13,284 bases of DNA from G020353355 sp050116155 (GCA_050116155.1 JASFPE010000097.1:1-13284); one strand, 5' to 3'; counted from the stretch's first letter, positions 1 through 6,976 are shown. Made by a program: numbers and translations. The notes: generated by a model not told the origin, from the sequence alone.

Positions 1-272
1 GGTGTCAGGTGTCAGGTGTCGGGTGTCAGGTTAAATAATTTAGGAATTGCGAATTTAGGAATTCAGGAACTTAAATAAGGACGAATTCCGAATTTCAATT
101 CCTAAATCCCTCAATTCCTGAACCCCTCAATTATTCTTTCAGCCTCTACTGACACCTGACACCTGAAACCTGAAACCTGAAACCATCTTTTTTCCGTTTC
201 TGACACTTGGCACCCGAAACCTGAAATTTATTTCTGAAACCTGAAGCCAGTAACCAGTGACCAGCGACCAGC
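1..272. repeat. Nested inverted word-repeat array downstream of the acyl-CoA dehydrogenase
   Basis: This gene-free stretch is built from iterated short words. The outer left arm (1-32) repeats GGTGTCA. The outer right arm (149-184) carries CTGACACCTGACACC and then repeats of CTGAAAC. Positions 1-15 are a perfect 15-bp inverted match to 149-163. Inside them, ATTTAGGAATTG (38-49) is a perfect 12-bp inverted match to 96-107, and a second copy of the TTTAGGAATT word lies near 54-63. A third block (about 199-270) repeats CTGAAACCTGA and CCAGNGACCAG words up to the dehydrogenase stop codon. The array begins at the window edge, so it may extend further. The function is unknown. It could form a large hairpin in the 3' end of the dehydrogenase mRNA, but there is no U-tract of a standard terminator. 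Confidence 0.75.
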
Positions 273-2090
273 CTATTTGCCGCCGAAGGCATCCTCCGAT
301 ATATCCACCACCGCGCTGTTACTGTTCAAAATGGCATTCATCTTGCCAAGGGTAGCCGGTAAAACCGTGTGTGTGAAAAACTCAGCACTTTTCAACTGTC
401 CCTCGTAAAAGGCCTTGTCCTTTTTCTTGACCCCATTTCCCAGTTTCTCGGCAGCAATTGTGGCACGCCACAATAGCATCCAGGAAAAGATCACATCACC
501 GGCTACTTCCATAAAGGGATAAGCTAGTGCAAAGGCCGTCATGATCTCGGGGGACATGGCGGTTGTGCCCATATGCATGGCCACTTCGCCCAATTTATTG
601 ACTGCCCCTTCCACTTTGTCGGCAAGCTCCGCGGTAGTCGGTGTTTCTTTAGCAGCAGCGATGGTTTGCTGAATCTCTCCCAAAAGGTCCATGATGGGCT
701 TGCCCTTTTTCAATCCAAGCTTTCTGCCCAAAAGATCCATAGCCTGGATGCCATTGGTTCCTTCGTATATCATGGTAATTCTGCAATCACGCAGCAATTG
801 TTCCATAGGATATTCTTTGATATAGCCATATCCACCGTAAACTTGTACGCCAAGGTTACAAACATCAAAGGCTCTGTCGGTGACGTAACCTTTGGCCACC
901 GGAATGAGCAGATCAATGAGCCCCTGAAATTTGTCTTTCTGCTCGTCATCATCTGAAATCTTGATTTTGTCTTCACACATCCCCACATAATACAAAAGGC
1001 TTCGCATCCCTTCGACATAGGCCTTCATGGTCAACAGCATTCTTCGTATGTCGGCATGCTGAATAATAGGAACTGGCATTGCACTTTTGTCCATAAGGTT
1101 TAACAAATGTCGGCCTTGAATCCGTTCACGCGCATAATTCACGGCATATATGTACGCCGAGCTGGCACAGGCCAGACCCTGAAGGCCAACAAGTAGTCGA
1201 GCCTCGTTCATCATTAAAAACATCGCGCGCATACCCTTATCTTCTTCACCCAACAAAGTACCGCGGCAGCGCCCTTTGCCACCGAGGGTAAGGGAACAGG
1301 TAGCGTTTCCATGAATTCCCATCTTTTCTTCCACACCAGTACAAACCACATCGTTGTCTTCGCCAAGACTACCATCGTCATTAACCCATATTTTCGGAAC
1401 CAGAAACAGTGAGATCCCCTTGGTGCCTTCAGGAGCGCCTTCGATCCTTGCCAAAACCGGGTGAATAATGTTTTTTGCCAGATCATGTTCACCGGCAGAA
1501 ATAAAGATTTTATTTCCCGTAATCGAATAGGTTCCGTCACCATTCTTAACCGCCGAGGTTGTCAATGCGCCGACATCTGAGCCTGCTTCTGGCTCGGTGA
1601 GCAGCATGGTTCCGGTCCATTCGCCGGTGTACATTTTTTTCAAATAAAGCTCTTTTTGTTTCTGTGTTCCGAATGTCTCCACCAATCTTCCTGCACCGTG
1701 AGTTAAACCGGCATACATCATAAAAGAAAAATTGGCGGCAATGAAATGTTCATTGGCCGAAAGCGATAGGGAACAGGGCATTCCCTGTCCACCCCACTCC
1801 GGATCATCTATCAAAGCAACCCATTCGCCAGCCTTAAATTCATCCCAGACTTTGTGGAAAGACTCCGGAACCTTTACTTTGCCATCTTCAAAACGAGTCC
1901 CTTCCCGGTCGCCGTCAATTTGAGTGGGGAGCATTTCCTTAACGGCTAAGTTGCGGGCTTCAGATATGATCAGACCAATGGTTTTTTTGTTAAATTCAGC
2001 ATATGTTTCAAATTTACTGAATTCTTCGATCTTCAATTGTTCAAAAAGAACAAAATCGACATCCCTTCGATCTGTTAATAATTGTGCCAT
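273..2090 (-). CDS. Acyl-CoA dehydrogenase, long (about 600 aa) form
   Basis: This predicted FAD enzyme catalyses alpha,beta-dehydrogenation of an acyl-CoA thioester and passes electrons to electron-transfer flavoprotein. The 605 residues contain the acyl-CoA dehydrogenase N-terminal helical domain, the middle beta domain with the signature TEPEAGSD (165-172), and the C-terminal helical domain with YGGYGY (418-423). The motif IYEGTNGIQ places the likely catalytic base at Glu443, as in medium-chain acyl-CoA dehydrogenase. About 150 further residues follow that motif; this extension is typical of the long subfamily that includes DmdC-like enzymes and is longer than the usual 380-400 aa. The ATG is preceded by AAAGGAGT at good spacing. 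The gene lies downstream of a FadR-like regulator in the same orientation, which suggests fatty-acid or branched/aromatic acyl-CoA oxidation. The exact substrate cannot be told from sequence. Confidence 0.93.
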   Translation of the reverse strand: MAQLLTDRRDVDFVLFEQLKIEEFSKFETYAEFNKKTIGLIISEARNLAVKEMLPTQIDGDREGTRFEDGKVKVPESFHKVWDEFKAGEWVALIDDPEWGGQGMPCSLSLSANEHFIAANFSFMMYAGLTHGAGRLVETFGTQKQKELYLKKMYTGEWTGTMLLTEPEAGSDVGALTTSAVKNGDGTYSITGNKIFISAGEHDLAKNIIHPVLARIEGAPEGTKGISLFLVPKIWVNDDGSLGEDNDVVCTGVEEKMGIHGNATCSLTLGGKGRCRGTLLGEEDKGMRAMFLMMNEARLLVGLQGLACASSAYIYAVNYARERIQGRHLLNLMDKSAMPVPIIQHADIRRMLLTMKAYVEGMRSLLYYVGMCEDKIKISDDDEQKDKFQGLIDLLIPVAKGYVTDRAFDVCNLGVQVYGGYGYIKEYPMEQLLRDCRITMIYEGTNGIQAMDLLGRKLGLKKGKPIMDLLGEIQQTIAAAKETPTTAELADKVEGAVNKLGEVAMHMGTTAMSPEIMTAFALAYPFMEVAGDVIFSWMLLWRATIAAEKLGNGVKKKDKAFYEGQLKSAEFFTHTVLPATLGKMNAILNSNSAVVDISEDAFGGK

Positions 2091-2153
2091 TTTTGACTCC
2101 TTTGTGGCGGGTATTTGTTTTGGATATTGAAATTTCTATAACATATTAGAATA

Positions 2154-2184
2154 ATTATATTTTTTGTTAGAATCCTCCTTTCAA
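2154..2184 (-). promoter_or_regulatory. Possible sigma70-type promoter of the acyl-CoA dehydrogenase
   Basis: On the minus strand a perfect TATAAT (2159-2154) lies 19 bp after TTGAAA (2184-2179), predicting a leader of roughly 55-60 nt before the ATG at 2090. The 19-bp spacer is longer than the preferred 17, so this is a weak call. No copy of the TGAATGAACGTTCATTCA operator is visible here. If the TetR regulator controls this gene, it may do so by read-through from its own promoter. Confidence 0.3.
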
Positions 2185-2189
2185 AACCG

Positions 2190-2308
2190 CATGGAAATAT
2201 GGAATAATGAAATGTTGGAATACTGGGTACGAAACGCAGAAAACGATGCTCTCTTTCTGATTACTCTTTCTTAAACCCATCATTCCAGTATTCCATTATT
2301 CCAATCAT
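2190..2308. repeat. Imperfect long inverted repeat of TGGAATA words
   Basis: This repeat lies in the 259-bp spacer between the TetR gene and the acyl-CoA dehydrogenase. TGGAATAATG (2200-2209) is a perfect inverted match to CATTATTCCA (2294-2303), and TGGAATACTGG (2216-2226) is a perfect inverted match to CCAGTATTCCA (2285-2295). The two pairs nest correctly to give one long interrupted hairpin with a loop of about 58 nt. The words are themselves variants of one another. The rest of the spacer holds a putative promoter close to the dehydrogenase and no gene that I can support. Confidence 0.65.
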
Positions 2309-2349
2309 TCTCTAAACGATTAACCAACATGACAAATCACGGATGATAC

Positions 2350-2952
2350 TTATTCGGTAGTGCCAATACCTTTGATAAACAGGTCGACCAACGGGTCAGC
2401 CATGGATGCCAGATCATAGTTTTCATCGGCATGGACCCAGGTATTAATCACTTCATCCACGGCTCCGATAATGAAACGCTTTACCAATCCCACATATAGC
2501 TCCTTACGGATCGCTCCCGTCTGTTGGCCTTGCTCTACAATATCGGCAATGATATCCAGATACATCTTGGACATTTCTTTGATCTGGGCTTCAGCCAATC
2601 GGTTATACTGATGGGTTTCAACCTGATAGACAATCGCGCCGTCTCTGTCCTTCTGAAATTCCTCGAGATGTCTACGAATCAAATTGCGCAGTTTATCCAG
2701 GCTGTTAGAGGCACGATCAACTTCTGCCTGAAATTGCTCGAAGACCTGTTTGGTCCGGTAGCTGAAAAATTGAACCAATATGTCGTCTTTATTTTTAAAA
2801 TAGAGGTAAATCGTGCCGTCGGCCACACCCGCTTCTTTCGCGATTTGTGCAATCGTGGACTGATGAAACCCCTGTTTGGCAAAGATTCTAACGGCAGCTT
2901 CGAGAATTCGATGGTACTTATCGTTTTTTTCTTTCGTGTTGAAGGGAGGCAA
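2350..2952 (-). CDS. TetR-family transcriptional regulator, FadR (YsiA)-like
   Basis: This is a 200-residue predicted DNA-binding repressor. The N-terminal TetR domain (about residues 10-58) has a helix-turn-helix ending in GVADGTIYLYFKNKDDIL, which closely resembles Bacillus FadR, the acyl-CoA-responsive repressor of fatty-acid degradation. The remaining residues form the helical ligand and dimerisation domain. The start is a TTG at 2952, chosen because AAGGAT precedes it by about 8 nt, no ATG or GTG fits upstream, and the next methionine lies far inside the protein. A perfect 34-bp palindrome overlaps its promoter, so autoregulation is likely. The acyl-CoA dehydrogenase downstream on the same strand is the obvious candidate target. 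The ligand (long-chain or other acyl-CoA) is inferred from the family only. Confidence 0.9.
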   Translation of the reverse strand: MPPFNTKEKNDKYHRILEAAVRIFAKQGFHQSTIAQIAKEAGVADGTIYLYFKNKDDILVQFFSYRTKQVFEQFQAEVDRASNSLDKLRNLIRRHLEEFQKDRDGAIVYQVETHQYNRLAEAQIKEMSKMYLDIIADIVEQGQQTGAIRKELYVGLVKRFIIGAVDEVINTWVHADENYDLASMADPLVDLFIKGIGTTE

Positions 2953-2975
2953 TTTCAGTATCCTTATGGAATTTA

Positions 2976-3009
2976 ATATAAAATGAATGAACGTTCATTC
3001 ATTTTATAT
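2976..3009. promoter_or_regulatory. Perfect 34-bp palindromic operator of the TetR/FadR-like repressor
   Basis: Positions 2976-2992 are the exact reverse complement of 2993-3009. The core is TGAATGAACGTTCATTCA, centred between 2992 and 2993, with AT-rich flanks that also match. The TGAATGA...TCATTCA arms resemble the known operator of Bacillus FadR. The site begins 23 bp upstream of the TTG start of the regulator and covers the predicted -10 element and transcription start, as expected for negative autoregulation. Confidence 0.85.
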
Positions 3010-3030
3010 CACTGTAAAAACCTTTGTCAA
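3003..3030 (-). promoter_or_regulatory. Predicted sigma70 promoter of the TetR-family regulator
   Basis: On the minus strand a perfect TTGACA (3030-3025) is followed after 16 bp by TATAAA (3008-3003). A TAAAAT at 18-bp spacing is an alternative -10. Both -10 choices fall inside the palindromic operator, so bound repressor would block the promoter. Confidence 0.65.
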
Positions 3031-3251
3031 CCTAAAAATACAAAATCAGATTAATATTTATTTCATAGTATTTCAGTATATTATAAAAATATAAAAATTA
3101 ATGAGGAAAAAATAATACCAACTCAACACAATAAAAAATAAATGAATGTGTGTTCATAAAAAATCCGTAGAACACACCAAAACCACAGGAAAATCTTTTT
3201 CCGGGGACGGTCTGGGATCAAGCGTGGTTAATCTGGGTGGGAAATTTTGAA
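3010..3251. other. AT-rich spacer between the TetR promoter and the desulfurase gene
   Basis: No gene is supported here. From about 3040 to 3170 the DNA is markedly A/T-rich. It holds an imperfect dyad, ATGAATGTGTGTTCAT (3142-3157), with 5-bp arms ATGAA/TTCAT that resemble half-sites of the main operator; it could be a weak secondary site for the same repressor. A small GGAAAATCTTTTTCC stem at about 3189-3203 lies downstream of the desulfurase stop codon, but it lacks a GC-rich stem and U-tract, so it is a poor terminator candidate. Confidence 0.5.
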
Positions 3252-4418
3252 TTACTTGCTTTTTTGAAACTCGACAATTTCTCCAACGGCTTCGATGGTG
3301 GTCTTGATGTGGTCCTCTGTATTAAAAGGTCCAATACCGATGCGAACCGATCCGCCGGTTTTAGCGGTCCCCAGTTGTTCATGCACAAGAGGCGCGCAAT
3401 GGAGTCCGGTACGACAGGCAATATTATAATCGCCATCCAAAAGAGTTCCGGTATCAAGTGCCTCCAGACCGTCGATATTGAAACTGATAACACTGATATG
3501 ATCGGCCAGGTCATCCTGGCAATGGAGCGACACGCCATCCAGTTTACCGAGACCGTCGATCAACATGCGGGCCAATCGCATTTCATGATCGTGAATTTGA
3601 TCGATACCTTTCTTTTCGATCCACTTTAAACCGGCATGCAGTCCGGCGATGCCCATAACATTGCCGGTGCCATATTCAAGCCTGTAAGGATATTCCTCCA
3701 GGTGCATCCGCTCGGCAGAGCGGACGCCCGTCCCTCCGGCGCGGGTATGTCGAATGTCAACTCCCGGTCTCACATACAGGCCACCGATGCCGGTCGGACC
3801 CAACAGGGATTTATGACCGGTAAACGCAACCACGTCGATGTGCAATTGCTCGATATCAATGGGAATTTTACCGGCAGATTGAGAGGCATCAACGGCAAAG
3901 GGAACACCATACTCGCGACAGATGCGCCCGACGGCCTCTAGTGGCTGAACCGTACCGATGACGTTAGAGGCGTGATTGACGATGACAAGACGGGTATTTG
4001 TTTTGATTCTTTTTTTAATTTCATCGGGATCGATAAATCCCTTGGCGTCGAAAGGTATATAGTCGACCTCCACACCGTTAAATTTGCTCTGATGATAAAG
4101 CGGTCGAAGTACGGAATTATGTTCAAGGGTTGATGTGATGGCATGATCTCCCTTTTTTAGCATACCGAAAATGATCAGGTTGAGTGCATCGGTGGAGTTG
4201 TACGAAAAACATAGCCGGTTGGGGTTATTGCCATTAAAAAAGTCGGCAAGCATCTTACGGGTGGTATCCACCAGCGCACCGGTTTCCATGCACAAGTCAT
4301 AACCGGAACGTCCCGGGTTGACCCCGAAGTTCCGGTAAAAAGAATCTATAAAGCTATATACTTCATCGGGTTTGGGATATGAGGTGGCGCCATTGTCAAG
4401 ATAAATTAAATTTTCCAT
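3252..4418 (-). CDS. Cysteine desulfurase / selenocysteine lyase family protein (class V aminotransferase)
   Basis: This predicted PLP enzyme removes sulfur (or selenium) from cysteine (or selenocysteine) as an enzyme-bound persulfide. The 388 residues start with MENLIYLDNGATSYPKP. Visible landmarks are His100 in TLEHNS, Asp177 in VDASQSAG, the PLP-binding Lys203 in FTGHKSLLG, and the catalytic-loop Cys341 in RTGLHCAP. The loop sequence matches the subfamily typified by Enterococcus EF2568, which I recall being linked to selenium-dependent enzymes. The ATG at 4418 is preferred over one 12 codons upstream because AGGGA lies at good spacing and homology begins there. The gene is separated from metF by an intrinsic terminator, so it is probably its own transcript. 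It is not next to an IscU- or SufU-type scaffold within the window. Confidence 0.9.
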   Translation of the reverse strand: MENLIYLDNGATSYPKPDEVYSFIDSFYRNFGVNPGRSGYDLCMETGALVDTTRKMLADFFNGNNPNRLCFSYNSTDALNLIIFGMLKKGDHAITSTLEHNSVLRPLYHQSKFNGVEVDYIPFDAKGFIDPDEIKKRIKTNTRLVIVNHASNVIGTVQPLEAVGRICREYGVPFAVDASQSAGKIPIDIEQLHIDVVAFTGHKSLLGPTGIGGLYVRPGVDIRHTRAGGTGVRSAERMHLEEYPYRLEYGTGNVMGIAGLHAGLKWIEKKGIDQIHDHEMRLARMLIDGLGKLDGVSLHCQDDLADHISVISFNIDGLEALDTGTLLDGDYNIACRTGLHCAPLVHEQLGTAKTGGSVRIGIGPFNTEDHIKTTIEAVGEIVEFQKSK

Positions 4419-4519
4419 AAAACCATTTCCCTGTTTTCGTTGAGATTGCATCATTTATCAAGTGATGTATTCAACAAAATTTCGGACTTCCCCAAAAAAC
4501 AGTGTATCTTAATAGTAAC

Positions 4520-4561
4520 AAAAAATAGAAACCCTGTCTTCCAATACAATGGAGACAGGGT
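4520..4561 (-). terminator. Rho-independent terminator of the hdrA-mvhD-metV-metF operon
   Basis: On the minus strand, ACCCTGTC pairs perfectly with GACAGGGT (outer arms 4554-4561 and 4531-4538), with an inner TCCA/TGGA helix and a 6-nt loop. TTTCTATTTTTTG follows at about 4532-4520. A GC-rich stem followed by a U-tract, 35 bp after the metF stop codon, is a classic intrinsic terminator. It separates metF from the desulfurase gene. Confidence 0.87.
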
Positions 4562-4595
4562 CTTTAAGGTGAAATAAATCTAAAGCAGATTCCGC

Positions 4596-5528
4596 CTAAT
4601 CCACTTTCGGTCGGGGATAAAGACCGGCTGCTTCCACGATTTCAGGAACTTTTTCTTCCCACTCAATCGCCATGATGTGAAACCCTTTGACGCCTTCGAC
4701 CTCTTTGAGCCGCTCAATAGATTCGATGCACATCTTGATGCCCTCATCGGCCTGTTTATCTTTTTCAACCCCTTGCAGCCGGGTGATAACCTCATCCGGT
4801 ACATCCATCCCGGGGACGCGTTTTTGCATGTATTTGGCCATGCCGACGCTTTTCATGGGGGTTAGTCCTGCTAAAATATAGCATTTTTCATGCAGGCCGC
4901 GGTCAACCACACCCTTCATCCACTCTTCGAATTTATCCAGGTTGTAGATGCACTGGGTTTGAATGAACTCAACACCGGCGGCAACTTTCTTCGCCAAACG
5001 CGGTACCCGAATTTCAAAGGGGTCGGCAAAGGGATTGGCGGCGGCACCGACAAACATTTGAGGCTGTCCATCAAGCTCATCACCGCTAATAAATTTACCC
5101 TCATCCCGCATGAGTCTCACCATTTGGGCCAGTTGCATGGAATCGATGTCGTGTACATTTTGCCCCTGGGGACAATCGCCGAAGCTGTTGTGATCACCCG
5201 AAAGGCATAAAATATTGTGTATATCAAATGACGCCGCACCCAAAATGTCGCTCTGCAAAGCGATGCGATTGCGATCGCGCGTAACCATCTGCAGCACGGG
5301 TTCCAATCCCATCAACTTAAGACGGATACAGGCCGCCAGGCTGCACAGGCGGGTCATGGATGTTTGATTATCCGTTATATTGATGGCGTCTACATGATCT
5401 TTTATCAGCTCGGCTTTTTTAATGATATGCTCGGGATTACTGCCCCGAGGGGGTCCGCACTCAGAGGTAACGGCATAGTGACCTTCGTTCAGAATCTTTT
5501 CCAGTTTACTGGGTGTTTTTACACTCAT
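4596..5528 (-). CDS. metF: 5,10-methylenetetrahydrofolate reductase, catalytic subunit MetF
   Basis: MetF is the TIM-barrel flavoprotein that reduces 5,10-methylene-tetrahydrofolate to 5-methyl-tetrahydrofolate, a step of the methyl branch of the Wood-Ljungdahl pathway. The 310 residues show the family landmarks: a glutamate in TSECGPP (Glu23), NITDNQ (50-55), LSGD (109-112) with the flavin-region aspartate Asp112, and FIQTQ (188-192). An upstream in-frame ATG at 5600 lies inside metV and is not the start. The ATG at 5528 overlaps the metV stop as ATGA, with GGGAGG about 10 nt ahead, so translation is coupled to metV. In acetogens such as Moorella, MetF works together with MetV and Hdr/Mvh subunits, and the same partners occur here. 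It is the last gene before the terminator. Confidence 0.95.
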   Translation of the reverse strand: MSVKTPSKLEKILNEGHYAVTSECGPPRGSNPEHIIKKAELIKDHVDAINITDNQTSMTRLCSLAACIRLKLMGLEPVLQMVTRDRNRIALQSDILGAASFDIHNILCLSGDHNSFGDCPQGQNVHDIDSMQLAQMVRLMRDEGKFISGDELDGQPQMFVGAAANPFADPFEIRVPRLAKKVAAGVEFIQTQCIYNLDKFEEWMKGVVDRGLHEKCYILAGLTPMKSVGMAKYMQKRVPGMDVPDEVITRLQGVEKDKQADEGIKMCIESIERLKEVEGVKGFHIMAIEWEEKVPEIVEAAGLYPRPKVD

Positions 5529-6193
5529 TGCTGCACATCCTCCCTGACAACTTTTCTGGGGCCCCCTGCTCTTTCGGTTGACCAGTCTTTCACGGGGCAA
5601 AGTTTTTCGTATTCGTCAAGTTTATCCAATGCCTTTAGGCGATCGATAATCAACTGCCAGGCACAATCGACCTCCGGATTGATTTCACATTTACCAGCCG
5701 TAGAACCGCCACAGGGACCATTAAACAGCCGTTTCGCACACCGCGCTACCGGACAGATACTACCGGTGGTGGCCAAAATACATTGCCCGCATCCCTGGCA
5801 GCGCTCCGTCCACAGACCTCTTTCTTCCGTCGCCCCCATAAAGCAGGTGTTCACCCCGGGGTAGATCATGGTGGTTGGGTAGGTTTCGGCCGTAAACTGA
5901 ACACCGACCCCACAGGCAAGCGACACCACGGCATCATACTTGTCGATGACATCTCGAATTTCTTCCACATATTCGCGATCGCATTGACGCTCTAAGGTGA
6001 TTTCATCGATGCTGATCTCATTGCCCTCTTTTTTGGCATTCATCCGCAGGGCAGATGCCAGCACCTGAACTTCTTTTTTACCGCCTGCTTCGCAAACAGT
6101 AACGCATTCATTGCATCCCAGGATCAGGATATTTTTGTGATCTTTGAGGTACTCGATGATTTCCTCAACCGGTTTTCTATCTGCAACTATCAT
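5525..6193 (-). CDS. metV: Methylenetetrahydrofolate reductase iron-sulfur/zinc subunit MetV
   Basis: MetV is the cysteine-rich partner of MetF in anaerobes; it links the flavoprotein to low-potential electron carriers. The 222 residues carry LGCNECVTVCEAGG (cysteines 27, 30 and 34), Cys71, Cys94, a cluster motif RCQGCGQC (132, 135, 138), and a C-terminal set CPVARC...GPCGG...KCE (147, 152, 161, 169) followed by Cys177. This spacing is typical of the MetV domain (methylene-THF reductase C-terminal family). The ATG has AAGGAGAGG upstream. Its stop codon overlaps the metF start by 4 nt. The gene lies 129 bp downstream of mvhD in a spacer with tandem GCCCGTTT words. Confidence 0.92.
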   Translation of the reverse strand: MIVADRKPVEEIIEYLKDHKNILILGCNECVTVCEAGGKKEVQVLASALRMNAKKEGNEISIDEITLERQCDREYVEEIRDVIDKYDAVVSLACGVGVQFTAETYPTTMIYPGVNTCFMGATEERGLWTERCQGCGQCILATTGSICPVARCAKRLFNGPCGGSTAGKCEINPEVDCAWQLIIDRLKALDKLDEYEKLCPVKDWSTERAGGPRKVVREDVQQ

Positions 6194-6222
6194 TTATCGT
6201 AACCTCTCCTTTATTATCGTTG

Positions 6223-6322
6223 GCCCGTTTGCCCGTTTAGCCCGTTTGCCCGTTCTCCAAAACACAATCAAGTTCCGAAAACCAGCCGGCAAACGGCAAA
6301 CCGGCCAACCGGCCAACCGTTT
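6223..6322. repeat. GCCCGTTT tandem words and inverted counterpart between mvhD and metV
   Basis: Four near-perfect copies of GCCCGTTT occur at 6223-6230, 6231-6238, 6240-6247 and 6248-6254 (the last truncated). The inverted counterpart (6286-6319) repeats GGCAAACCGGCCAACC words. CCGTTTGCC (6242-6250, also 6225-6233) is a perfect inverted match to GGCAAACGG (6288-6296). The structure fills the spacer inside the operon and reaches the mvhD stop codon. It may shape mRNA processing or the expression ratio of mvhD to metVF, but no function is shown. Confidence 0.65.
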
Positions 6323-6754
6323 TTACGCTGCCTTGGTTTTTGACAAATGCAGCGGATTGGGACCGAGTTCCTTGATCTCTTCGGTAAATTCCTTAGCATA
6401 TTGTGCAAAACGGGGGCCATCGCTGGATGAGAGATTGTACATCTTGGCCCGTCCGGCACCGATCCCGATGGTGTCCAGAATTTGCTGGACCTGGGCAACC
6501 CGCCGCTTGGCCATCAGGTTGCCGGAATTATAATGACATTCGCCTTCCAGACACCCGATGACGCATACACCATCAGCCCCCTTCTCAATGGCGCGCATGA
6601 TGTGAATGACGTCCACTTTTCCGGAACACGGAACGCGAACGATTCTAATATTCGTCGGGTATTGCAATCTCATCGAACCTGCCAGGTCCGCTGCCGTGTA
6701 ACCTCAGAAATTGCAGCAAAAGGCCAGAATAATTGGCTCAAAGTTTTCGCTCAT
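6323..6754 (-). CDS. mvhD: MvhD-type hydrogenase/heterodisulfide reductase iron-sulfur subunit, selenoprotein
   Basis: MvhD proteins carry an iron-sulfur cluster and pass electrons between HdrA and an electron donor module. The full reading frame is 143 residues from the ATG at 6754 (RBS AGAGGAG) to TAA, with one in-frame UGA at 6706-6704. Translated as Sec, the N-terminus reads CCNFUGYTAADLAG, where homologues have CCNxC; Cys13, Cys14 and Sec17 line up. Further family motifs are RVPCSGKVD (Cys43) and CVIGCLEGECHYNSGN (Cys64, 68, 73). Without Sec readthrough the protein would begin at Met28 and lose the conserved N-terminal cysteines. A hairpin 20 nt after the UGA fits a bacterial SECIS. The related methanococcal VhuD is a known selenoprotein. 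The gene lies between hdrA and metV. Confidence 0.92.
6674..6706 (-). promoter_or_regulatory. Sec UGA codon and SECIS-like hairpin in mvhD
   Basis: The UGA (6706-6704) is followed after 13 nt by CGGACCTGGCAGGTTCG (6690-6674). This folds into a 7-bp stem (CGGACCT with AGGTTCG, one G-U pair) and a GGC triloop, or a UGGCA pentaloop if the top pair opens. The loop starts 20 nt after the UGA and has G in its first two positions, as known bacterial SECIS elements do. Confidence 0.75.
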
Positions 6755-6781
6755 TTTCTCCTCTTTTTTAAAAGTTCTGTA

Positions 6782-6797
6782 TATTTATGCATAAATA
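6782..6797. promoter_or_regulatory. 16-bp perfect palindrome upstream of mvhD
   Basis: TATTTATGCATAAATA is a perfect palindrome located 28-43 nt upstream of the mvhD ATG. It could be a protein-binding site, or simply AT-rich DNA near a weak internal promoter (TTAGGC, 18 bp, TAAATA on the minus strand). No family assignment is possible. Confidence 0.3.
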
Positions 6798-6799
6798 AG

Positions 6800-6976
6800 A
6801 AAAATGCCTAAAATGTCTAAATTGCCCAATCCGCCAGAAATACGGCGGATAAAAATGCCTAAAGTTAAGGTATTCTTCCTTATTTTAAATCCAAATTCCA
6901 AAATCCAAAATCCGCAATTGGGAAATTCCGAATTCCGCATTCCATTTTCCGCATTCCGCATTCCCACTTCCGAATT
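6800..6976. repeat. Word-repeat array between hdrA and mvhD
   Basis: The 222-bp spacer between hdrA and mvhD contains two word sets. AAAAATGCCTAAA occurs twice as a 13-bp direct repeat (6800-6812 and 6851-6863), bracketing a hairpin ATCCGCC-(8 nt)-GGCGGAT (6829-6850). Then AAATCC/AATTCC words run from 6886 to the hdrA stop, with three copies of GCATTCC at 6937, 6951 and 6958. Unlike the other arrays, the second set is in direct rather than inverted order. The hairpin lacks a U-tract on either side, so it is not called a terminator. No gene is supported in this spacer. Confidence 0.6.

Noticed and set aside
1..272. CRISPR array or IS-end interpretation of the repeats
   Set aside because: Repeat units are too short (7-11 bp), variable and without regular spacers. 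No transposase or target duplication is seen.
4419..4454. Longer desulfurase start at 4454
   Set aside because: The 12 extra residues precede the conserved YLDNGAT start of the family, and the ATG at 4418 has the better RBS.
5529..5600. Longer metF start at 5600
   Set aside because: The extra 24 residues lie within metV in another frame and do not resemble MetF. The ATGA overlap with a Shine-Dalgarno supports 5528.
6829..6850. Intrinsic terminator after hdrA
   Set aside because: The ATCCGCC/GGCGGAT hairpin has no adjacent U-tract on the minus strand, and mvhD, metV and metF are functionally linked downstream.
6785..6967. 60-codon minus-strand frame between hdrA and mvhD
   Set aside because: It is translated from the word-repeat array and gives a repetitive peptide with no RBS or homology signal.
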